A stretch of 18,010 nucleotides of DNA from CAYRZL01 sp964428795 (GTDB lineage: Bacteria; Bacillota; Clostridia; Lachnospirales; Lachnospiraceae). The position numbers and the translations under genes were made by a program. The stretch spans positions 1 through 18,010 of the forward strand of contig CAYRZL010000056.1 in the NCBI GenBank assembly GCA_964428795.1, given 5' to 3'. Positions 1 through 6,063 of the stretch are shown here, in pieces; positions within the stretch are counted from its first letter, which is position 1; every line of letters starts with the position of its first letter. The notes below the pieces were generated by a model. It searched no databases. It was given only the letters and a program-made list of their open reading frames with translations, and was not told the origin of the DNA.

Positions 1-57
1 AGTAATGACCTGCTTGATCCAAAGGAAGCTGTTGTAGTTGAGATTGGCGTGAATTAG
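1..57 (+). CDS. C-terminal tail of an unrecognised protein (partial)
   Basis: An open frame enters from the left edge and ends at TAG (55-57), giving 18 residues that finish in VVVEIGVN. The fragment is too short to assign to a family. It is taken as coding because it is open to the edge and a good intrinsic terminator follows 40 bp after the stop. It lies just upstream of molybdate transport genes, so a molybdenum-related role is possible, but nothing in the fragment shows this. Confidence 0.45.
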   Translation, partial: SNDLLDPKEAVVVEIGVN

Positions 58-96
58 AATATAAAAATTAAGAAAAAATAATAAAAAGAATGAATG

Positions 97-140
97 AAAG
101 TGTTTGATTTAGACGAATCAGACACTTTTATTGTATTTTT
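97..140 (+). terminator. Intrinsic terminator of the upstream gene
   Basis: A 14-bp stem (97-110 with 115-128, two G-T pairs) closes the loop AGAC and is followed by a T-rich run through 140. It separates the partial upstream gene from modA. Confidence 0.75.
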
Positions 141-188
141 TGATGGTTTTATTATGCTAAAATGGAATAAGTAAAGGCTAATTTAGGA

Positions 189-217
189 TTGCACAAACAG
201 AAGGCTTGTACTATAAT
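189..217 (+). promoter_or_regulatory. Promoter of modA
   Basis: TTGCAC (189-194) and TATAAT (212-217) are separated by exactly 17 bp, close to the vegetative sigma consensus. Transcription would start near 224, leaving a leader of about 40 nt before the modA ATG at 265. The heptamer ATTGCAC occurs at 188-194 and again at 216-222, so it brackets the promoter and could be an operator pair. No molybdenum-cofactor riboswitch fits in this short leader. Confidence 0.65.
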
Positions 218-264
218 TGCACCATGGAAAGAAACAAAATAAAAACAAACAAAAGGAGATTAAC

Positions 265-1209
265 ATGAAAAAGAAAATTGTATCTATTATGCTTTGTGCA
301 GCTATGGTAGCAGCTCTTGCAGCAGGATGTGGAAATACCTCGTCAGAAGAAGCATCGGCTGAGGATCCGGCAGTATCTGCTGAGCCGGAAGAAGAAACAC
401 CGGTTGACGAAGCGGAAGTATCCGCAGAGCCGGAAGCTGATGCTGAGGTATTTGATGAGACAGAGGTTCAGTTGTTTGCAGCAGCATCTTTGAGCACCGT
501 TTTAGAGGAGATCATCGCTACATATAACGAGACACAGCCCAATGTAACAATTACTGTAAATGCAGACAGTTCAGGAACTCTACTGACTCAGATTGAAGAA
601 GGTTATGAGTGTGACATTTTCTTCTCCGCAGCACAGAAACAGATGAATTCTCTGGAAGAGGATGGCCTGATCGTTGAGGGAACCCGTGCAAATGTATTGA
701 ACAATCAGCTGGTAGTTGTTACCTATAAAGATTCTCCGACAACAGTAACAGGTCTTGAGAACCTGGGTGATGCAGCAAGCCTTGCACTGTGTGATGGAAG
801 TGTTCCGGCAGGTAAATATACCCGTCAGGCATTGATTAACATGGGTGTTCTGGAAGGTGAAGAGGCTGCTGATATTACAACCGATCAGGTTTCTGAAGCT
901 CTCGGCGGAGTAGAGATCAGCGAGCAGGCAAATGTAAGTAAAGCGCTGTTGGCAGTTGCGGAACAGTCCTGCGAGGTTGGTACTTGCTATTACTCTGACA
1001 CATACGGACATGAAGATGAAGTAGATATTCTTGAGGTTGTATCTTATGATCTGACCGGAGATATCATTTATCCGATCTGCCAGGTTATAAATGAAGAAGC
1101 AGACGAGCTTCAGACTGCTGCAGCAGCAGATTTTGAGCAGTTCATTCTTTCTGATACAGTAAAAGAGATTCTTCAGAAATATTACTTTGATACAGAGGTA
1201 GAAAGATAG
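265..1209 (+). CDS. modA: Molybdate ABC transporter substrate-binding lipoprotein ModA
   Basis: Extracytoplasmic binding protein that captures molybdate (or tungstate) and delivers it to the ModBC permease. The 314-aa product starts with a lipoprotein signal peptide: MKKK, a hydrophobic stretch, then LAAGC with the lipidated cysteine at residue 22. Residues 23-68 are an acidic, Ala/Glu/Pro-rich linker. The binding domain then opens with FAAASL (71-76), the hallmark ModA beginning, and has the family's usual length of about 240 residues. The ATG at 265 is chosen because AAAGGAGAT (252-260) sits just upstream and the signal peptide begins there; an in-frame ATG at 217 lies in the promoter -10 region. 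modB and modC follow but are separated by a terminator and a second promoter. Family assignment is firm; molybdate versus tungstate cannot be decided by eye. Confidence 0.93.
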   Translation: MKKKIVSIMLCAAMVAALAAGCGNTSSEEASAEDPAVSAEPEEETPVDEAEVSAEPEADAEVFDETEVQLFAAASLSTVLEEIIATYNETQPNVTITVNADSSGTLLTQIEEGYECDIFFSAAQKQMNSLEEDGLIVEGTRANVLNNQLVVVTYKDSPTTVTGLENLGDAASLALCDGSVPAGKYTRQALINMGVLEGEEAADITTDQVSEALGGVEISEQANVSKALLAVAEQSCEVGTCYYSDTYGHEDEVDILEVVSYDLTGDIIYPICQVINEEADELQTAAAADFEQFILSDTVKEILQKYYFDTEVER

Positions 1210-1224
1210 ACTTCCAAATAAACG

Positions 1225-1257
1225 AAGAGTGGGATGCCTTCAGGCATCCCTCTTTTC
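1225..1257 (+). terminator. Intrinsic terminator after modA
   Basis: GGGATGCC (1231-1238) pairs with GGCATCCC (1243-1250) around the loop TTCA, and TCTTTTC follows. It lies 15 bp after the modA stop, so modA is probably transcribed mostly alone, in molar excess over modBC. Confidence 0.85.
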
Positions 1258-1269
1258 GCTATTAAAATG

Positions 1270-1319
1270 TTTGGTGATAAAAGAGCAGATTTGATATGAT
1301 CTCTTGTTTTATCATCAAA
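1270..1319. repeat. Long inverted repeat upstream of modB
   Basis: The arms 1270-1282 and 1307-1319 pair over 13 positions with a single G-T pair. A smaller inner stem (AGAT 1287-1290 with ATCT 1299-1302) is also possible. The right arm overlaps the -35 box of the modBC promoter. No T-run follows, so it is not a good terminator; an operator or a structure in read-through modA transcripts are the alternatives. Confidence 0.55.
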
Positions 1320-1332
1320 ATCTTATTATAAT
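1304..1332 (+). promoter_or_regulatory. Promoter of modBC
   Basis: TTGTTT (1304-1309) and TATAAT (1327-1332) are spaced by 17 bp. The expected start point near 1339 leaves a leader of about 18 nt that contains GGAG before the modB ATG at 1357. This gives modBC a start independent of modA. Confidence 0.6.
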
Positions 1333-1356
1333 TGACAGGATGATGTGGAGAAAGTT

Positions 1357-2061
1357 ATGAACGAAATTGCAGACATTTTAAAAAATCTGGACTGGAGTCC
1401 GTTGTTTATATCTCTGAAAACCGGAGTGGTGGCGACCATTATATCTTTTTTCCTGGGGATATTTGCTGCCAGGAAAGTGGTAAAAGCAGGCACGAAAATC
1501 AAAGCCATTGCAGATGGTATTCTCACGCTGCCTATGGTGCTGCCGCCTACGGTAGCAGGTTTTTTCCTCTTACTGCTGTTCAGTAAGCGCAGACCTCTTG
1601 GTATGTTTTTGTATAATACCTTTGATATTAAGATCGTTCAGACATGGGCAGGATGTATTATTGCGGCGACTGTAATTGCATTCCCTTTGATGTATCGCAA
1701 TGCAAGAGCAGCTTTTGAACAGCTCGACGTAAATCTGATCTATGCAGGGCGTACTTTGGGTATGTCCGAAATGAGCATTTTTTGGAAGGTAGTCGTTCCA
1801 ACTGCGGGGCCGGGTATTGTATCCGGTACGATTCTGACCTTTGCAAGAGCGCTGGGTGAGTACGGAGCCACGTCTATGCTGGCAGGAAATATTCCGGGAA
1901 AGACGGGAACCATATCTCAGAAGATTGCTATGGTTATTCAGGACGGAGATTATCTGACAGCGGGCGTGTGGGTTATTATCATTTTGATTATTGCGTTTGG
2001 AATTATTTTTGCCATGAATATGGTATCCGGCAGAAATATGAAAAATATACATCGCTGGTAG
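1357..2061 (+). CDS. modB: Molybdate ABC transporter permease ModB
   Basis: Inner-membrane channel subunit of the molybdate importer; it pairs with ModA outside and ModC inside. The 234-aa protein has five to six hydrophobic segments, the usual ModB size. The EAA-type loop that contacts the ATPase spans roughly residues 129-151 (AGRTLGMSEM...PTAGPG), followed by the ModB-typical ARALGEYGAT (163-172) and GNIPGKT. The ATG at 1357 is preferred because GGAG (1347-1350) stands 6 bp before it; an in-frame GTG at 1345 has only AGGA 4 bp upstream and would add four residues. modC starts 12 bp after the stop, so the two are co-transcribed. Confidence 0.93.
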   Translation: MNEIADILKNLDWSPLFISLKTGVVATIISFFLGIFAARKVVKAGTKIKAIADGILTLPMVLPPTVAGFFLLLLFSKRRPLGMFLYNTFDIKIVQTWAGCIIAATVIAFPLMYRNARAAFEQLDVNLIYAGRTLGMSEMSIFWKVVVPTAGPGIVSGTILTFARALGEYGATSMLAGNIPGKTGTISQKIAMVIQDGDYLTAGVWVIIILIIAFGIIFAMNMVSGRNMKNIHRW

Positions 2062-2073
2062 AGGGAGGAAGCT

Positions 2074-3126
2074 ATGTCGATTCAAGTACAGATTAAGAAA
2101 AAACTGGGCAGCTTCACTCTGGATGTGGCTTTTTCAGCGGAGGAGGAAATTTTTGCATTGCTGGGCGCTTCCGGCTGTGGAAAAAGTATGACGCTGAAAT
2201 GTATTGCCGGAATTGAAACACCGGATGAGGGAAGAATCGTTCTGAATGGAAGAGTGTTGTTTGATTCCAAAGAGAGAATAAATCTTCCGCCCCAGAAGCG
2301 AAAAGTCGGTTATATGTTTCAGGATTATGCCCTGTTTCCGAATATGACCGTAGAAAAAAATATTATGGCAGGAATGGGGAAAAATCCTTCTCCGGAAGTG
2401 GTTGCCGATTATGTGGAGCGATTTCAGTTAAAAGGGCTGGAGCAGCGTCTGCCCGGACAGTTATCCGGCGGACAGAAGCAGCGTGTAGCGTTAGCTCGTA
2501 TGCTTGCGGCGGAACCGGAGATTTTGCTGATGGACGAGCCATTGTCTGCTTTGGATAGTTTTTTGAAGTGGCAGATGGAAGAGGAGATGCTGGATATCCT
2601 CAGTGAAGTAAAAAAGACGGTACTGTTTGTGTCCCACAATCGGGATGAAGTATATCATATGTGCGATCAGGTGTGTGTTCTGGACAAAGGACATGTGGAG
2701 ACAATACAGGAAAAATATGATTTTTTTGCAGATCCGCATACGGTGGCGGCGGCACGCATTTCCGGCTGCCGGAATATTTCCGGAGCCGAGCGTCTTTCCT
2801 TTCATGAGATTTTTGCGGCAGACTGGGGGATTACCATTACCAGTGATACACAGATCGGAGAGGATATTTGTTATCTTGGTATTCGCGCTCATTATGTGGA
2901 GGTTTCCACGCAGCCCACAGAGGGCAAGCCTAATACCAAGAAGATGGAGCTGGATCATTTATTTGAGATGCAGTTTGAATCGGAACTGGTACTTTGGTGT
3001 AATCCGGATGATAAAGAGCATCAGCTCCGGCTGTTGATGCCAAAGGAAAAGGCAAGTCAGTTGGCGGAGCATAAAACGTTATATGTGCATTTTCCGGAGA
3101 AAGCATTGCTGTTTTTGACGGAGTAA
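2074..3126 (+). CDS. modC: Molybdate ABC transporter ATP-binding protein ModC
   Basis: Cytoplasmic ATPase that powers the ModB channel. In the 350-aa product the nucleotide-binding domain is complete: Walker A GASGCGKS (31-38), Q-loop with Q83 in MFQDYALFPN, signature LSGGQ (130-134), Walker B LLMDEP (151-156) and the H-loop histidine H188 in FVSHNRDEV. Residues from about 230 form a C-terminal extension of the size of the TOBE-type domain that binds oxyanion in ModC proteins, although its sequence is not obviously conserved by eye. GGGAGGA stands 7 bp before the ATG. It is the last gene of the modBC unit and is followed by a terminator. The specificity call rests on the neighbours modA and modB. 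Confidence 0.9.
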   Translation: MSIQVQIKKKLGSFTLDVAFSAEEEIFALLGASGCGKSMTLKCIAGIETPDEGRIVLNGRVLFDSKERINLPPQKRKVGYMFQDYALFPNMTVEKNIMAGMGKNPSPEVVADYVERFQLKGLEQRLPGQLSGGQKQRVALARMLAAEPEILLMDEPLSALDSFLKWQMEEEMLDILSEVKKTVLFVSHNRDEVYHMCDQVCVLDKGHVETIQEKYDFFADPHTVAAARISGCRNISGAERLSFHEIFAADWGITITSDTQIGEDICYLGIRAHYVEVSTQPTEGKPNTKKMELDHLFEMQFESELVLWCNPDDKEHQLRLLMPKEKASQLAEHKTLYVHFPEKALLFLTE

Positions 3127-3161
3127 TGCAGCCCCAAATTTCTTTTTGACAAGAAGTTATT

Positions 3162-3207
3162 AAGGTCTGAATAACATATTTTGTTATTTGGACCTTGTTT
3201 TATTTTC
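3162..3207 (+). terminator. Intrinsic terminator after modC
   Basis: A 15-bp stem (3162-3176 with 3182-3196, G-T pairs included) with a 5-nt loop is followed by GTTTTATTTT. It ends the modBC unit. Confidence 0.8.
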
Positions 3208-3262
3208 AAAATGAGAATATATTTTATCTCAGGCAGATATTCATAAAAAAATTTAATAAGTC

Positions 3263-3291
3263 TGGACTTTAGCGCAAAGGTGTTAGATAAT
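3263..3291 (+). promoter_or_regulatory. Probable promoter of the small protein / flavoprotein pair
   Basis: TGGACT (3263-3268) and GATAAT (3286-3291) are spaced by 17 bp, four and five of six matches to consensus. It is the best candidate between the modC terminator and the gene at 3355. Confidence 0.45.
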
Positions 3292-3354
3292 GAGGATTAC
3301 AGATCAGCTAAATATGATTAAAGATAAGAATAAAAAGAAGGAAGGTTACAGAAG

Positions 3355-3585
3355 ATGAAATTAAATCCGGCATCTATGATGAAAATAATGAAAGCAAAAA
3401 ACACATTTACAGCAAATCACCCGAAGTTTGTTGCATTTTTGCAGGCGGTTCTTGCAAAGAAGATTGAAGCCGGAACGATTATCGAGGTGACAGTGACAAA
3501 ACCGGGAGAGGAGCCTGTTACCACGAATATCCGTGTACAGGAGTCTGATCTGGAGCTGCTGCACGGATTGAAAGATTTAATGTGA
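3355..3585 (+). CDS. Small conserved-looking protein of unknown function (76 aa)
   Basis: A 76-residue basic-to-neutral protein with no cysteine, no membrane segment and no motif I recognise. The N-terminal half is rich in Lys and Met (MKIMKAKNTF), the middle holds an alternating beta-like stretch (TIIEVTVTKP), and the end is a short Leu-rich helix. AAGGAAGG lies about 9 bp before the ATG. It is probably a real gene because it has a promoter, a ribosome binding site and sits 40 bp ahead of a flavoprotein gene in the same direction. A role linked to that enzyme is only an inference. It is not a thioredoxin, because the CxxC pair is absent. Confidence 0.7.
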   Translation: MKLNPASMMKIMKAKNTFTANHPKFVAFLQAVLAKKIEAGTIIEVTVTKPGEEPVTTNIRVQESDLELLHGLKDLM

Positions 3586-3625
3586 TTGCAGTAAAAAGTT
3601 GAAATGAAGAAAAGAGGTGTGGAAA

Positions 3626-4477
3626 ATGTATGATGCAGCAATCATCGGAACGGGGCCGGCAGGACTTTCCGCGGCGATCAATTTGAAACAGTATAATAAA
3701 AATATCATATGGTTTGGTTCCCCTAAGATGAGCGATAAGGTGGAAAAATCAGAGAAAATTGCCAATTATCCGGGCTTGGGAATGGTCACAGGACCGCAGT
3801 TGAATGAGGCTTTGTTGAATCATGCCAGAGAGCTTGGATTGGAAATGACAGATAAGATGGTGACGACGGTAGGAAAGGCATCCGATTATTATATGCTTTT
3901 GGCAGAAAATGATATGTATGAAGCAAGGACTGTGATTTTTACCACAGGTGTTGTGACAGCAAAAAGCATAGAAGGAGAAGCTCAGATGCTTGGACGAGGC
4001 GTCAGCTATTGCGCTACCTGTGACGGATTTCTTTATAAGAAAAAGACTATTGCGGTGTATTGTGGCGCACCCCGTTATGAGCATGAAGTGGAATATTTGG
4101 CAGAATTAGCAGAAAAAGTTTATCTGTATACTCCTTACAAAGAAAAAAATCTGCATTTGCCGAATATCGAATATCTGAATGCAGGGATAAAGAAAATTTT
4201 AGGAGAGAATAGAGTAAGTGATATTATTCTTTCCAATGAAAAGCAGGTGTCTGTGGATGGTGTATTTATTCTGCGTCATGCAGTAGCTCCGGCTGTGCTT
4301 TGCCCGGGACTTGAGATGGATGGACCTCATATTGTGGTGAACCGTCAGATGGAGACAAATTATCCGGGATGCTATGCAGCCGGAGACTGCACGGGAATAC
4401 CTTATCAGCTTGCAAAAGCAGTAGGTGAGGGGAATGTGGCGGCGCACAGCGTTTTAAAGTATCTGACAAAAAAATAG
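3626..4477 (+). CDS. Thioredoxin-reductase-like flavoprotein lacking NADPH motifs
   Basis: Class II pyridine-nucleotide-disulfide oxidoreductase fold, 283 aa, shorter than the usual 305-320 aa. The FAD site is present: GTGPAG (8-13) and the C-terminal AAGDCTG (251-257). The redox disulfide is CATC (129-132), as in thioredoxin reductase. The NADPH domain is altered: where GGGDSA is expected there is CGAPRY (146-151), and the HRRxxxR stretch is replaced by YTPYKEK. This matches what is known of pyridine-nucleotide-independent, ferredoxin-linked thioredoxin reductases from clostridia (FFTR type); the electron donor here is inferred. The ATG at 3626 follows AGAGGTG (3613-3619); an in-frame GTG at 3617 lies inside that site. 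It is probably co-transcribed with the 76-aa protein gene. Confidence 0.85.
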   Translation: MYDAAIIGTGPAGLSAAINLKQYNKNIIWFGSPKMSDKVEKSEKIANYPGLGMVTGPQLNEALLNHARELGLEMTDKMVTTVGKASDYYMLLAENDMYEARTVIFTTGVVTAKSIEGEAQMLGRGVSYCATCDGFLYKKKTIAVYCGAPRYEHEVEYLAELAEKVYLYTPYKEKNLHLPNIEYLNAGIKKILGENRVSDIILSNEKQVSVDGVFILRHAVAPAVLCPGLEMDGPHIVVNRQMETNYPGCYAAGDCTGIPYQLAKAVGEGNVAAHSVLKYLTKK

Positions 4478-4482
4478 TAAAT

Positions 4483-4520
4483 AAATCGGCTGTCTTACTG
4501 ATCGGTAAGGCAGCCGATTT
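4483..4520. terminator. Bidirectional terminator between convergent genes
   Basis: A 16-bp stem with one G-T pair (4483-4498 with 4505-4520) and loop TGATCG lies between the stops of the flavoprotein gene (4477) and the MATE gene (4525). Read on the minus strand it is followed by a T-rich stretch including seven consecutive T, so it serves the MATE gene best and probably both. Confidence 0.8.
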
Positions 4521-4524
4521 CACT

Positions 4525-5907
4525 CTAAGACAATACATCAATTTTATTTTTTCGGATACGTTTCATAAATACCAAAGCGATGAGCAGGGTGATTGCTTCG
4601 GCAATCAGGAATGTAATCCACACCAGCCACATCATACCGCTGTTTTGTTTTACGATCAGCGAAAATGCATATGCTACCGGCAGTACAAAGATGATTTGTC
4701 GGCACAGGGAGATGACCAATGATTGTATACCGGAATCCAGCGCCTGGAATACGCCCTGATATGCGATGTTTGCACCGGCAAATATGAAGCTTAAGGATAC
4801 GATGCGAATGATCATAACACAGAGCTGTTCTGTTTCACCGGACAGACCAAACAGGTGTGCAAATGGAGTGGCAAGTATCTCAAGCGCGATGGTTCCTGCG
4901 ATCATGATAATAGCAGTATACAGTTGACCGAATCGGATGCCGGCGTTAATACGTTCCTTACTGCGCATGCCATGGTTATAGGATACCAGTGGAGTGATGG
5001 CATCTCGTAGTCCAAGGGCTGCAAAGAGCAGGAATTGCTGGATCTTATAATACAGACCGTAGGCAGTAACCGCATTTTCTCCGATGCCAAGCAGAATGAT
5101 ATTCAGACCGTAAGTCATAATGGACATAACTGCCTGAGCAATAATAGCGGGAACGCCGATGGAATAAATCTGTTTTATGATCTTCAGATTCGGGCGCATA
5201 TAGCGCAGACCATTTTTGATCTCTTTATTTTTCCAAAAATGAAACAGCATGGCAATGACCGTTGAGACGATCTGACCAATGACTGTAGCATATGCGGCGC
5301 CTTTTACGCCCATGGCGGGGGCACCCAGAAGCCCATAGATCAGAATCGGATCCAGAATAATATTTACTACTGCACCCGTAATCTGTGCAATTGTGGAATA
5401 TAGAGATTTTCCGGTGGACTGCAGCAGTTTTTCAAAGATACCGAAAAAGACGATACCCATAGAAATAATGCAGCAGATGCGCAGATAGTCGTTTGCCATA
5501 TCCAGTATCAGAGGATTGGATGATTGTGTGCCAATATAGATGTTTACCCCAAATAATCCGAACAATAAAAAGATAATGTAAAGGATGATTCCGAGAAACA
5601 TAGCGTTACCTGCTGTGCGGCTGGCTTTTTCCGTATCCTTCATACCCAGACATTTTGCAACAAGGGCGTTGGCGCCTACTCCGGTTCCGATACTTAAGGC
5701 AACCATTAGCATTTGCAATGGAAAAGATAAAGTCAGAGCATTCAGCGCAGCTTCTCCGTTTTCCGGCATGTTTGATACGAAAGCGCTGTCCACGATATTG
5801 TAAACAGCCTGCAGCATCATGGACAAAATCATGGGGACACCCATGGTGAGCATGATCTTGTGAATGGGGGCTGTTCCCATTTTGTTTTGTGTCAGTTGTT
5901 GTTCCAT
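4525..5907 (-). CDS. MATE family multidrug/cation efflux transporter
   Basis: Membrane antiporter of the multidrug and toxic compound extrusion family, expected to export organic cations or drugs in exchange for Na+ or H+. The 460-aa product has the family length and about twelve hydrophobic segments in two similar halves. The start GVPMILSMMLQAVYNIVDSA and the later IGVPAIIAQAVMSIM are the repeated half-openers typical of DinF/NorM-like MATE proteins. The ATG at 5907 has GGGAGGT (minus strand, 5917-5923) 9 bp upstream. The gene has its own strong promoter, but an intrinsic terminator hairpin lies between promoter and start codon, which suggests attenuation. Substrate cannot be read from sequence. 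Confidence 0.9.
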   Translation of the reverse strand: MEQQLTQNKMGTAPIHKIMLTMGVPMILSMMLQAVYNIVDSAFVSNMPENGEAALNALTLSFPLQMLMVALSIGTGVGANALVAKCLGMKDTEKASRTAGNAMFLGIILYIIFLLFGLFGVNIYIGTQSSNPLILDMANDYLRICCIISMGIVFFGIFEKLLQSTGKSLYSTIAQITGAVVNIILDPILIYGLLGAPAMGVKGAAYATVIGQIVSTVIAMLFHFWKNKEIKNGLRYMRPNLKIIKQIYSIGVPAIIAQAVMSIMTYGLNIILLGIGENAVTAYGLYYKIQQFLLFAALGLRDAITPLVSYNHGMRSKERINAGIRFGQLYTAIIMIAGTIALEILATPFAHLFGLSGETEQLCVMIIRIVSLSFIFAGANIAYQGVFQALDSGIQSLVISLCRQIIFVLPVAYAFSLIVKQNSGMMWLVWITFLIAEAITLLIALVFMKRIRKNKIDVLS

Positions 5908-5910
5908 AAA

Positions 5911-5988
5911 TTACTTACCTCCCAGAAAGAGAATTTTATAAAAAAGAAAAAGCGCAAATCCAATATCTGGATTTACGCTTTTTGCCAC
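5911..5988 (-). CDS. Possible leader peptide ORF before the MATE gene (25 codons)
   Basis: On the minus strand a GTG at 5988 opens a frame of 25 codons that runs through the terminator hairpin and stops with TAA at 5911-5913, three bases before the MATE ATG. Its last codons contain the MATE ribosome binding site. The predicted peptide ends in a hydrophobic stretch (GFALFLFYKILFLGGK). No Shine-Dalgarno site precedes the GTG, and the promoter would start RNA only about six bases upstream. It would have to be translated almost leaderless, or it is chance. Confidence 0.3.
   Translation of the reverse strand: MAKSVNPDIGFALFLFYKILFLGGK
5941..5983 (-). terminator. Intrinsic terminator/attenuator in the MATE leader
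   Basis: Arms 5947-5962 and 5968-5983 pair over 16 positions with one mismatch and a 5-nt loop. On the minus strand it is followed by TTTTTCTTTTTT. It stands downstream of the MATE promoter and upstream of the MATE ribosome binding site. It can therefore stop MATE transcription early and can also end read-through from the glycosyltransferase gene, whose stop is at 6064-6066. Confidence 0.75.
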
Positions 5989-6000
5989 TCGACGGAGATT

Positions 6001-6029
6001 ATTTTACAAAAATAGAAGGAAAATGTCAA
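6001..6029 (-). promoter_or_regulatory. Promoter of the MATE gene
   Basis: Read on the minus strand: TTGACA (6029-6024), 17 bp, TAAAAT (6006-6001). This is a near-perfect vegetative promoter. It lies 35 bp after the stop of the upstream glycosyltransferase gene, and the expected start point is near 5994. Confidence 0.75.
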
Positions 6030-6063
6030 ATGTTTTTTCACCCATGTTTTTTTCTTTCGCAAA

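Noticed and set aside
217..264. Longer start for modA at ATG 217
   Set aside because: It overlaps the -10 box of the modA promoter, has no ribosome binding site and would bury the lipoprotein signal peptide; ATG 265 has AAAGGAGAT and starts the signal peptide.
141..264. Molybdenum cofactor riboswitch before modA
   Set aside because: The leader downstream of the promoter is only about 40 nt, far too short for this riboswitch class, and no conserved core was seen.
580..1011. 143-codon open frame antisense to modA
   Set aside because: Shadow of modA without its own start signals; composition typical of antisense frames.
5941..6000. Known small riboswitch (for example preQ1 class) in the MATE leader
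   Set aside because: The leader before the terminator is only about 10-15 nt and does not show the conserved preQ1 core; attenuation by another mechanism is the safer reading.
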